DNA of 64,000 nt, taken from positions 25,159-89,158 of the forward strand of contig WTXG01000149.1 of assembly GCA_022496185.1 (NCBI GenBank), in the 5' to 3' direction. Within the stretch, counting starts at the first letter, position 1, and the number at the start of each line of letters is the position of its first letter. Of this stretch, positions 11,001 through 20,035 are shown piece after piece. The DNA comes from Multifurca ochricompacta (taxonomy: Eukaryota; Basidiomycota; Agaricomycetes; Russulales; Russulaceae). The notes under the pieces are model-generated. The model was not told the DNA's origin, searched no databases, and worked only from the letters and a program-made list of their open reading frames with translations. The translations under genes and the position numbers were made by a program.

Positions 11001-11201
11001 TGGGGTCGAGCCGATCAAAAATCCTTTTGGCCAAAGGCCTTATCAATGATCAAGGCACATACTGCCTCATCTTCGTTCATCATATGTTCCCAGATAGCTG
11101 CCGCTTTTGTTCTTTAGTTTTGGGGCGGTTGTTGGGTTTTCTTTTACTGGGGTGGGTAGGTTCTGTATTGGCAGTGTCGTGGTAGTGGTGGCTACTGTGC
11201 T

Positions 11202-11426
11202 TCAGCAGCACGAACTGTTTTCTTTGGGCAGAATCGCGACATATGCCCTTGTGCTTGGCAGTGAAAGCAGCGCCCTTCCTTCATAAGGTTTCTCTTTTGT
11301 CGTCGGTGAGGGCTGCACAGGCCTTGGTGCGATCTGCTGATGTATCCATGGCGTTAGGGTCTGAGGATGGGTAGGTTTCACCCCAAACGCCGCCTTCCAC
11401 TGATCACGGGTTTTACCCTTCTTCAT
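11202..11426 (-). pseudogene. end of Gag with CCHC zinc knuckle
   Basis: Continues the Gag protein past the stop of the upstream frame: KKGKTRDQWKAAFGVKP, a Pro-rich part, then, one frame over, CFHCQAQGHMSRFCP, a textbook C-x2-C-x4-H-x4-C nucleic-acid-binding knuckle (about 11220-11270). A stop and a frame change separate it from the main gag frame, so Gag is split in this copy. Confidence 0.75.
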
Positions 11427-12535
11427 ATCAACTCCAAATCATGTTTGGAATCTAGATAGTCCTGCTGCTGTGTTCTGGCAGCACTGTCCACTGGCTCCAG
11501 ACTCAGGGTGATGGAATTGAATGATGTTTTCACCAGGGGGTTGGGCAATCCCTGGGAGAAGAGGTCAAGCGTTGCCTCTTCATTCACATTGTACCCCGCT
11601 CTCTTGGCCAGGTTGCGAAATCTGGCTACATAGCCATCTAAGTCTCCTCTTTCCATTTTGAGGGACTTCAGTTCTCTGGCAGCCTTCTGTTTGGCCTGCC
11701 CATCTGTGAAGGCGTCTTTGAATCTTTGCGCCACTACATCCCACAGATCCTCATCTGTGGTTCTGGTTCCAGCTGTAACTCTGTCGTTCAGCCATTCGAT
11801 CTGTTCCATTGTCCAATCATTGACGGAATCCCCTCTGATAAGCGAGAGGAAGAGGTTGGTTCGTTGAAAAGGGTTTATGATCTGTGGGATGTCATGATTG
11901 AAGTTCTTGAACGTCTCGAATTCGAGCATGAACTTTTTGCTTTGTGATCGGTCACCGGTGAACGTAGTTGGCAGGACTCCCGTAAGGTGTCCTGATGGCG
12001 GGGGGAGGTTTGGAACAGGGACAATTGGAGCAGGGTCAGGTAACTGTGCAGCAATGGTCGACATAGTTGGATATGTGATGGTCAGGGTATCGGAGGTCTG
12101 TCGTGTAATCTGAGGAGAGACTAATGCAGATGTTCTGAACGTAGTACTCTCGGGTGCAACTGTCTGAGCCGTAAAACTAGTGGCTATGACTTGTGCGTCT
12201 TCACTGCTTTCTTCGATGTATTCTTCTGGTTCTGAATCTGTGATGATGGCTGGAGGATTCTCTCTCCAAGGTCCTAGGCCGTACTCTGGTGGGGCAGGTC
12301 CTGTGGTGACCCAGGAACGATGGCTTCTAGAGTAACAGATACGGTACCAGACCCTCTTCTGTTCGTCGTATTCAACTGGCTGGTACTGATCATTGTGATA
12401 GACGTAGTATCCAAACTCGGTTTCAAAATCTTTCCAGATGGCAGAGCCAAGGACTTGTTGTGAAAGATTATCCTCATCTCGGCGGTCGATAAGTTCTTCG
12501 TTGTGCAAGGTCTGACTGCGGCTGGATGAAGCCAC
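11423..12535 (-). CDS. Gag (capsid part) of Ty3/gypsy element
   Basis: A 370-codon frame starting 10 nt after the primer site on the minus strand. The N-terminal part (MASSSRSQTLHNEEL... DFETEFGYYVYHNDQ) is shared with a gag stub at 13613-13813. The middle is Ser/Thr/Pro-rich and acidic. Residues about 200-360 are the retrotransposon gag/capsid fold: FTGDRSQSKKFMLEFE, NLFLSLIRGDSVNDW, and RRF-type segment GYVARFRNLAKRAGY..EATLDLFSQGLP. Gag packages element RNA into particles. The zinc knuckle lies just downstream in another frame. Confidence 0.88.
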   Translation of the reverse strand: MASSSRSQTLHNEELIDRRDEDNLSQQVLGSAIWKDFETEFGYYVYHNDQYQPVEYDEQKRVWYRICYSRSHRSWVTTGPAPPEYGLGPWRENPPAIITDSEPEEYIEESSEDAQVIATSFTAQTVAPESTTFRTSALVSPQITRQTSDTLTITYPTMSTIAAQLPDPAPIVPVPNLPPPSGHLTGVLPTTFTGDRSQSKKFMLEFETFKNFNHDIPQIINPFQRTNLFLSLIRGDSVNDWTMEQIEWLNDRVTAGTRTTDEDLWDVVAQRFKDAFTDGQAKQKAARELKSLKMERGDLDGYVARFRNLAKRAGYNVNEEATLDLFSQGLPNPLVKTSFNSITLSLEPVDSAARTQQQDYLDSKHDLELI

Positions 12536-12544
12536 GGTGGGGAG

Positions 12545-12555
12545 AGACTCGACTT
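12545..12555 (-). promoter_or_regulatory. primer-binding site, likely self-primed (Tf1/sushi type)
   Basis: Two bases inside the 5' LTR the minus strand reads AAGTCGAGTCT. It is the exact 11-nt complement of AGACTCGACTT at 12784-12794 in the LTR, the position expected for the RNA 5' end (about 34 nt after TATATAA at 12822-12828). No run matching a tRNA 3' end (TGG-type) is seen. This arrangement matches self-priming known for Tf1 and related chromoviruses; here it is inferred from sequence alone. Confidence 0.75.
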
Positions 12556-12557
12556 AA

Positions 12558-13150
12558 TGTAACGCCTGATGCGGGCGTTCGTCATGACGTGTGATAAGTC
12601 GTGTAGTGGAACTACAAAGTCAGGTGTATACTGTCTTTCAAGTACATGGAGATCAGGTGAGAAGTCAACACAAAGGAGCTAATCCCTTAGTGCCAGTGAG
12701 CGGAAGAGTGCCAGAAGCACTGAGACGATTCAAGAGTCAGGTCTTAGGAATCACCCAGAAGGTAATGCACCAAGTTGATTAAGAAGTCGAGTCTGAGGCA
12801 TACAGGCTATCTAGGCAGGCCTTATATATGTAACAGAGATCGGAGCCTGAATCGGAGTATTGTACTCGGTGTACCAACGAAGTCGCAATCTATCCAAAGG
12901 GGGAATGGAATCAAGTGGGCCAGATGAGAATATACGTAGACAGATCCAGTATAGTCGCGATTCTGGTGGGAAAATACGTAAGAGTTCTTGTGTAATGTAT
13001 GAGTCAGAGATAAGCACAGCCTCGGTCAAAGATAAGGAACAAATATACACAAAGGAAGTCATAACACAGTCAACAAAGGGGCAAACAGGGCCAAAGGATA
13101 TGTCACGTGATGGAGAAAGAAAATAAGACAACACAACGGGGTTCGTAACA
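12558..13150 (-). repeat. 5' LTR of the minus-strand element
   Basis: A 593-bp LTR (TGTAACGCC ... GTTCGTAACA as written). On the minus strand it contains TATATAA (12828-12822) and the putative RNA start at 12794. It differs from the 3' LTR by about 2.9 percent, so the insertion is not recent unless CpG decay was fast. It is followed by the CTTCA target duplication at 13151-13155. Confidence 0.95.
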
Positions 13151-13155
13151 CTTCA

Positions 13156-13474
13156 GGTGGGCAGGCCAGGGGAGGTGTGCACGTGGCGATGGCACCGTAA
13201 GATTTACTTATGACAAAATAAAAGAGGGTTATAATAGAAATAGAGGATAATTAAAACTGGGATTAAGTGTGGCAAAATAATTTAATAAATAATAATATCT
13301 GTGCAGGTATTCCACGAGTACCCACCTGGGTACCTGGGGTGCCAAAATCAATACCTGGATCCACACAAGTATGTTCCCACGGATCACCCAGATCTGCGAG
13401 TATCAATACCCGCGAGTTTTCCCACAGCTCTACTCAAAAAACTTGCAAGTTACCCGGACTCGTGCTATGCCCTA
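13156..13474. other. gene-free stretch ending in a hAT-like terminus
   Basis: An AT-rich part (13200-13300) is followed by repeats of the type ACCC(A/G)..GGGTACC, then GTGCTATGCCCTA at 13462-13474. That end resembles the terminal inverted repeat of the element at 25934-26998 (GTGTTATGCCCTA), so a truncated relative probably lies here. The matching left end was not found. The retroelement gag stub resumes immediately afterwards. Confidence 0.4.
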
Positions 13475-13835
13475 TTCTTCACTATGTTCTTCAATATACT
13501 CTTCTGGTTCTGAGTCTGTGACAATTGCAGGAGGGTTTTCTCTCCACAGTCCCAAACCAAAGTCTAATGGGGCAGGGCCAGTAGTAACCCAAGAGTGTCA
13601 GCTTTCCAAATATCAGATACAATACCAGACTCTTTTCTTGTTGTTGTATTCTACCAGTTGGTATCCTCTGTCATGATAGACATAGTATCCAAACTCAGTT
13701 TCAAAGTCTCTCCAGATGGCAGAGCCAAGTGTCTGTTGTGAAAGATTATTCTCATCTCTGTGTTTGATGAGTTCTTCTTTAAACAGGGTTTGACCATGGC
13801 TAGATGAAGCCATGATGGGAGGAGACTCAACTTGA
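13475..13835 (-). pseudogene. gag 5' end of a second Ty3/gypsy family (truncated)
   Basis: On the minus strand 13613-13813 reads MASSSHGQTLFKEELIKHRD..., then DFETEFGYYVYHDRG, closely similar to the N-terminus of Gag at 11423-12535. Homology extends at nucleotide level to about 13475, where it stops at the hAT-like end. The sequence just before the LTR (AAGTTGAGTCT on the minus strand, 13822-13832) is the primer site of this second family. All of the rest of the element is missing. Confidence 0.8.
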
Positions 13836-15001
13836 TGTTACGTCTGGTGTGGGACATTCCACACAACTTGTGTGACAGCATTTATTCATGATCAGATAAG
13901 AGGTCAATAAGGCCTCTTTGAGTTTACAGGGATGAGTCAAAGTCAAAGGGGGCTGTACCCTGAGACGATGTTGAGCAGAGAAGTGCCAAAGGCACTGAGA
14001 TGAACAATACTGAGTTTCAAGGGACTTGTCCAGAAGACAAACACCAATGTATTCAATAAGTCAAGTCTGAGGTCTACTGTTATGATCAGGGCCCAGCAGC
14101 CCTATTTTCTTTACCCTCCCCAATAGGGACCCCACTCGCCCACTGACGCTACACTTTCTCATCACGTCCCCCTCTTGGGATCCCTCACATGCATTGCTTC
14201 CATCCCCGTGACCGCTGTTTGGACTTGTGTATACATTGTTTACCTATGATTGCTTCCCTTATCTCTTTATCTTTACGACTGGACACTTACTTAATCCCCT
14301 ATCAGAAGCCTGGCTTTACACCCTGCACTTTCGTATATTTGGGCCCACATGACTCCGAGATAACTTATCTATAGACGCCCATCTGATTATGTATATAAGT
14401 CCGTCTTAGCTACATTGTAAGCCTCAGACTTGACTTATTGAATCCATCGGTGCTTGTCTTCTGGACATCCCTTTGAAACCTCCGACTCAACTGTCTCAGT
14501 GCTTTTGGCACTTTCCATTCAACATCGTCATAAGGGGACAGCCCCTTTGACCTTGACTCATCCCACTCGTACTCCAGGAGACCCTATTGGTCCCCTACCT
14601 GATCACGAACGATATGCTGTCACACAAGTCGTGTGGAATGTCCCGCACCAGACATAACATCTACAGTGTAGCTACAGCAGACTTATATATGTAATCTAGT
14701 GGGCATCTACAAGATAAGAACAACAGAGTCAAGTGGGCCTGAATATATGAAAGCAGACAGTGTACATCCTAGCTTCTGATAGGGAATTAAGTAAGTGTCT
14801 GGTCTTAGAGATAAGGAGATAAGAGAACAAGCATAGGTAAATGTCAAGTCAACAAAGGTAAATATGGTCATGGGGATGGAAGCAAAGCACGTGATGGATC
14901 CCAGGAAGGGGACATGATCAGGAAATGCAATGTAGGTGGAAGAGCAGGATTTGCATTAGGGAGGGTAAAGAAAAGAGGGTTGCTTGGCAAAGGTCATAAC
15001 A
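13836..15001 (-). repeat. LTR of second Ty3/gypsy family, split by a solo LTR
   Basis: As written it runs from TGTTACGTCTGG to GGTCATAACA. Removing the insert at 14078-14659 and one copy of its 5-bp duplication leaves about 579 bp, the same length as the insert (582 bp). The two parts align with the insert over their whole length in inverse orientation. This LTR is the 5' LTR of the gag stub at 13475-13835. The segments are 13836-14077 and 14660-15001. Confidence 0.9.
14078..14659 (+). repeat. solo LTR, nested, target duplication TCTAC
   Basis: A 582-bp LTR of the second family in plus orientation (TGTTATGATC ... GACATAACA). TCTAC flanks it on both sides (14073-14077 and 14660-14664). No internal element sequence is present, so it arose by LTR-LTR recombination after insertion into a sister LTR. 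A TATATAA box is at 14392-14398 and the putative RNA start AGACTTGACTT at 14426-14436. Confidence 0.93.
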
Positions 15002-15174
15002 CTTTGGGTCCATCTCAACACTGCACACTAAAATGAACAGCAAATTTTCTACCATGCATAGCAGAGCAAAAAACATAGTATGCTACCTCAACCTTATGCT
15101 TGACATTGACAATACAAAGACACAACATTTCACAGTAGCTTCTGGGATCTTCCCCTCCCTCCCAACAGAAGTTC

Positions 15175-18100
15175 TCATTTCTTAGTAGTATGCCCCATCT
15201 TAGATATCACATCATTCAAGCACTGCTGAGTATATTCTTCCCATTTTGCATGTTTTTCCTCTTTAAATATTGTTCTGGCCTTCTCCAGTGTCCTCTTGGC
15301 TTCTTCAAATTCTGACCTTTTCATAAGCACCATTCCTACCCCATGTAGAGCATATCCTTGACCTAAAGAATTCTGGGCTGCCCCATGATAATTTAGAGCA
15401 CTTTGAAATGAAGCCTCTGCCAAATATAACTTGTTTATTTCAAGATACAATTTCCCAAGCCGTTGATTATTTTGTCCCTGGCCATAGGGATAGTTGACAG
15501 ACTTATGGAGTTCTAAGGCTTTCTGAAATGAGGCTTCAGCTTCACTGAACCTTTTGAGTCTGAAGTAGATGTCTCCAAGCCTTCCATGATCATTTCCCTG
15601 CCACAATGCATCATTGGCAATCTTATGAAATTCTAGAGCCTTTTTAAAACACTGTTCTGCTTTATCAAATTTCCTCTGGTCTGTATATGTGTGTCCAAGT
15701 AGACAATAATCATTTCCTTGATTCAATGCACTATCAGCAGCCTGATGAAGTTCCAGAGCCCTCTTCAAAGATGCTTCTGCTTCATTTAATTTTCCAAGTG
15801 CACGATATATCCTTCCAAGTCCATAATGGCAACTTCCTTCAACTAAAACATCACCAGAGGTTCTCTGGATTTCCAAAGCTTTCTCATATGCAACCTGTGC
15901 CTCATTTAATGCATTTTCCATATCATAGATTTTTCCAAGTTCTAATAAGACCTCTGCATGTAATAGAGTGTTGTGACATGAACTAGACATGCACAGACTT
16001 TCTGCCTCTTGCATCTTCTCCTTTGCACCTTTCATGTTACCTGAAAACTGATACAAATTTCCCCATGCTTGAAGGCATTCAACCAACAATGATGTAGCCC
16101 CATTCTTTTGTTGTACAAATTCAATAGTTTGACTAATTAGCTTATCAGAAAGGTCTCCAATACTTTGATGGAGACTTGTGAAATTGATGATAGCTTTGAC
16201 AACCTTTGAATGGTCTGCATAGTTTGACTCTAAAAGACCAAATAGCATGGCCTTTGTGTTGTTCACTTCCAAAACCATCTCATCATAGTTATGTGCTTGT
16301 TGATGATAGGAAGATGCCAAAGTGATATAGAACTCCTTCAGTGAAGCCTCATGTCTTGGTGACATAAACCCTTGCTTATTGCAAAAGTGACGAATAATTG
16401 GATGAGTTTGATATCTCTCTCCACTCATGGTTATCAAGCTGCATTGCAGAAGGACATGCAGTCCAGAAGGTATATCCACCCCAATGAGAATATCTTCAAA
16501 TTTTCCCAACTGTTTCATGTGTATTCCATCTGGAAGCATGCTGAGAACACCAAGTAGATCCCTGGCAGATGAATTGGCTCTCATCCTCCCACTATCAATA
16601 GATAGCTGGATAGAGTATTCAACATTTAACAGTTTATGGGCCTGTCCCCTTTGAAGAATTCCTGTCTGCTTTTTACACCACTCTCTCCACAGTAGTGATG
16701 GTGGTGTCACTTGGGAAAGATGGGCCAATAAATCAATGGCAAGAGGAACATAATCCACAGCTTTGATCAACTCCTCTGCAGATTCATCATAGTTATCACT
16801 AATCTCTTGCCAAATTTGTCTTCCAGCATCATGGCTCAGAGTCTGTAGTGGCAGGAGAGTGGGTTTTGTCCAATGTGTACGGGCTGGCCTCTCTGTCCCT
16901 CTCATTGTGATCAGTACTGTGACAGATTGCAGCTCAGTAATCCTGGACAACAGTTGTTCAACAGAGTGTTTGGTGTCACCATCCTGGTCCCAAGGTGATT
17001 CAAAGTTATCAAGACACAGTATGCACTCCTTTGCAACCAATGCAGAGTGGATGTGAGACCAGGATGCATCTGAACCCGACTTGAAGACTCCGAGTGACTT
17101 GGCAAGTTCCACCAAGAGAGCTCCGGATGAGAAGATTGATTCACAAGGAATGAAAAATCTAGCATGACCAAAGTGTTCTTGGACACGGTCATGAGTGAGG
17201 ACTGCATTGGCAAGGGTTGTTTTTCCATGGCCGCCAGGGCCTAGAATTGCGATGTGGGCAGGATGAGAACCAATGTTGGTGAAAATCATGTGAATGATCT
17301 GAGCAAGTTCAGTGTCGCGGCCGAAGAATATCTGAGGTTTGGATGGCATGGACCTGAGTGATGTCAGTTCAAGGGCACACAGAACGTAGAGATGAGAAGC
17401 GCCTACATGGACTCGGTTGTTTGACTACGTTCGCTAGGGTGGGTGATAACCTGCTGGATGGGGTCAATCAACCGGTTTCACTTAAAAATGTCAGGCTGCA
17501 TACCTTGCGCTCTTGGATTAATTGAGTTAAGAGCGATAAAATCAAGTTGGCCTGCAGACAAATGTTTATATGAAAGAGATGGAGAAGGTGCAAAGACTGA
17601 CCTGGAAAACTTGAAGTACATTGGATAACTTGCTGTCGTATTGCTTGACCTTCCTCAATATATCTGTGCGGAGAAGCACTTTCTTGATTCCTCTGACATC
17701 CACGCACCGCTGCAAGGCGTCGTCCATTCCGTCAAGGTCCCTTATTTATAATCAGAGCACGAAATAAACGAGAATAACAGGACATACTTCTGAAGAGTTC
17801 TAAGGATATCACGCAACCCTGGTGGCAGTTCATCTTCTTTCAGATCGTGCGCCTGACACATTTCTCCGACATTGACGAAGACGCTCCCCACGTTGGCTAG
17901 CTTTTCCATGACAGCTCCCCACTCTTCCTTATATACCTTGACATCCTGTTAACCTGCTGATCAACATACGAGACAATTAATAGAGCAGCAGGTGACAGAC
18001 ATCTCGCATCTTGAGCGCTTGGAGTATGATGCCAGCGATTGGGGAGATGTAGGGGATCTTTCCTGCCAATGAACTAACTTCCTTCAGAGCGGCGAGAGAT

Positions 18101-18311
18101 GTTTCGACCGCTCCAATGGCGATGTCAACCCGTCCACCAATTGGCTCCGATGAGGCTGGATCGACGTTACCAACGGCTGAAAAAGGCCTGGTGAGCTGGA
18201 GAAAACGATGAGCAAGGGTGACTGACACTCACAGTCTGGCTGTTCGGTACGAGATGGCATGTTGAAGACACTGCGGATGGTTTCCCTGAACGAGAACGAT
18301 TTGGATTGCAT
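15175..18311 (-). CDS. STAND/NLR-like protein: helical N-terminus, NB-ARC, TPR array (copy 1)
   Basis: Multi-exon minus-strand gene. The last exon (15175 to about 17353) is intact: P-loop LGPGGHGKTTLA, Walker B CILCLDNFESPWD, sensor region VLITMRGTERP, VPLAIDLLAHL (GLPL-like), then about seven TPRs with the pattern LG.IY..L.K..EAE.SF.KALELH. Upstream exons 18233-18311, 18001-18176, 17788-17945, 17602-17740 and 17504-17551 are phase-compatible and give a helical domain (AIGAVETSLAALKEV, ISPIAGIILQALKMRD, VLLRTDILRKVKQYD) like the MLKL/HeLo-type N-termini of mushroom NLRs. A small exon near 17430-17450 joins poorly (22 nt, one short). Such proteins sense a signal through the repeats and, by family analogy, trigger cell death or defence; for this gene that is inference. 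An inverted copy is at 22514-25663. Confidence 0.85.
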
Positions 18312-18362
18312 ATTTGGACTTTGTTGTCGATGGGTAGTTCGTTGAGTTCGAGAGAGCAAAGG

Positions 18363-18839
18363 TAGTGATGTTCCGGCCCGGCTTGGCCCAAAAGCCGCGG
18401 CTTTGGCTTGGCCTGAGGCGGCTCCGGCTTTCCTAAAGTCTGGGCCGAGCCAAAGCCGCCACAGACGGCTTGGCCCTGGCCCGGCTTGGCCCAAGCCGCG
18501 GCTTTTGGTAGAGAAAATTTTATGACATATAACTAGTAGTTATAGTTCAGCTAATCCAAATATGACTTAGTGTGTTACGTATTGCAAAGCTATATCGAAG
18601 AAAAAGTTTGAAATGCCGCAATAAACATGATCACGTGACCCAAATCAACCACTTTGTGATCTGATTTCTACTGATTTTGACGATTGCTATTGCACTTGTA
18701 TGTGCTGTTGAAAGCCGCGGCCTGAGCCAGCGGCTTTGGCTTTTAGCTTCTCTGAGCCGGGCCAAAGCCCTTGCTGGGCCGTCACAACGGCCTGGCTTGG
18801 CCCGGCTTCCGGCTTTGAGCCGGGCCAGGCACATCACTA
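18363..18839. mobile_element. hAT-type MITE, 477 bp, target duplication AGCAAAGG
   Basis: The termini are TAGTGATGTTCCGGCCCGGC and, inverted from the other end, TAGTGATGTGCCTGGCCCGGC, an imperfect terminal inverted repeat continuing into GGCTTTGGC-rich arms. AGCAAAGG stands on both sides (18355-18362 and 18840-18847), an 8-bp duplication typical of hAT elements. No transposase is encoded. It starts 52 bp upstream of the ATG of the NLR-like gene (copy 1), so it interrupts that gene's 5' leader or promoter; the second copy lacks it. Confidence 0.9.
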
Positions 18840-18847
18840 AGCAAAGG

Positions 18848-19340
18848 TGTCTGGTGGCTGTTGAGCACAGCTGAGGTTAGATAAGCGAGTTACCTAAATG
18901 GGTAGTGGGACCACTCAAGGTCGTCCAGCACTGGCAAGCCGGTCTTTCTCTGACGGTCCATTTTGCGGGGCTGGGAATGTAGCATCAAGTGAGTGCTTGG
19001 CTTTCCCCCGATTGTGGTAAGGAGTACAAGACAGTACAAGACACAACCCGCACAAATGCAAGTCTGAATGTAATCTATGATAATGCACACCACATCCACT
19101 CTTGACGTAGTTTATCTCAGCCCTCCAGGAAGTATCAATAGTGTTACCAGCAGAATTATGGGTCCACCTTCGGGTGTCCTTCGAAGGAGGTAATCCCGCC
19201 GAATTCACACGTGTGCTTTCTCGTACTCTTCTAGAGCTTGAAGACTCGCCCAAATCAGAGGATTACCCCCCTGTATAGCCGGCCCCTCGCCCTGGGCGCG
19301 GGCGTTATTCAACGCGGCCTCATCCCCAACACCATCTCTG
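18848..19340. other. region upstream of NLR copy 1, no gene recognised
   Basis: About 500 bp with only short unconnected frames. It would contain the displaced promoter of the minus-strand NLR-like gene. Nothing specific is seen. Confidence 0.4.
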
Positions 19341-19344
19341 AAGG

Positions 19345-20035
19345 ACTCAAGATCGCCTGGGATTCGGCGTTCCCTTGTGACCCGTCATGACTATAATGTC
19401 CTCGCTTCGGAGACTTCTTTGGTATCTCGGGCTTGTGTCGTATTCGCCATGTACGTGGATTTGCTTTGTGATTAAGGTGGTCCTGTTTGCCAGTTTCACT
19501 TTCCCATTTCTGAAACACTTTTCCACTTCATCTGCGGAATGATCCGTAACCTTGCAAAGGAGGATGTAGCACTCAATGAATTCGTGAAGGGTGTCCAGAT
19601 TGAACCCCAGCTTTGTAGGAGCTACTACCTGGAGTTTGTGTAAAGCCGGTGTAACAGAACGAAAAATGCAGCACTTACCACTTTGTCATCGCTCCACGTC
19701 GAAATATACATTGTCAAAATGCTGTCAACCACAGTCGCCCCAAATAATAGTCTATCTCCGAATCCTAAGGCCTGTCGCTGGTGTTAAGCCGAACATAAAT
19801 ATAGAGCGAGTTGTCGTGCGGCGGAAATATCATTCTTGGATTTGGCCTCAAGAGCGAATGTAATCACTCTGCTGGGCGCCGCCTGCGCGTCAGAGGAAAA
19901 AACTTGTGGGTTCTGTAGTTTCGTCAAGAATAAACTCCAGTCATTCGGTAACACCATCGACATGATAATATTGGCTTTTTCAATCCAGGGGGATGCAGGC
20001 AAGAACAACTCCCTTTCTGCTCTTCAAAATAAGTC
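19345..20035 (-). pseudogene. broken gene of an uncharacterised family
   Basis: The minus strand reads from about 20008: FLPASPWIEKANIIMSMVLP, VFSSDAQAAP, FALEAKSKNDISAARQLALY-LCSA, then TAA, then in the same frame HQRQALGFGDRLLFGATVVD and ILTMYISTWSDDKV. After a consistent intron (GTAAGTGC ... CTCCAG) it continues VVAPTKLGFNLDTLHEFIEC, YILLCKVTDHS. The pattern (KSKND.AAR..AALYLC, then a hydrophobic strand and TMY.S.W) looks like a real protein family of mushrooms, but I cannot name it. One in-frame stop and no clear start mark it as a pseudogene. It lies between the two NLR copies. Confidence 0.5.

Larger units (their letters stand above)
5692..13150 (-). mobile_element. complete Ty3/gypsy chromovirus (minus strand), target duplication CTTCA
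   Basis: A full element of 7459 bp on the minus strand: 5' LTR 12558-13150, primer site, gag, pol, zinc-knuckle extension, purine tract and 3' LTR 5692-6282. The 5 bases before 5692 (5687-5691) and after 13150 (13151-13155) are both CTTCA, a perfect target-site duplication, so both ends are original and the insertion is intact as a unit. Several stops and frameshifts in pol show it is no longer autonomous. It belongs to the same family as the plus-strand copy at 1-4197. Confidence 0.95.

Noticed and set aside
18363..18839. GC-rich repeated segment considered as a G-quadruplex or CpG-island promoter
   Set aside because: The terminal inverted repeats and the 8-bp duplication show it is a MITE.
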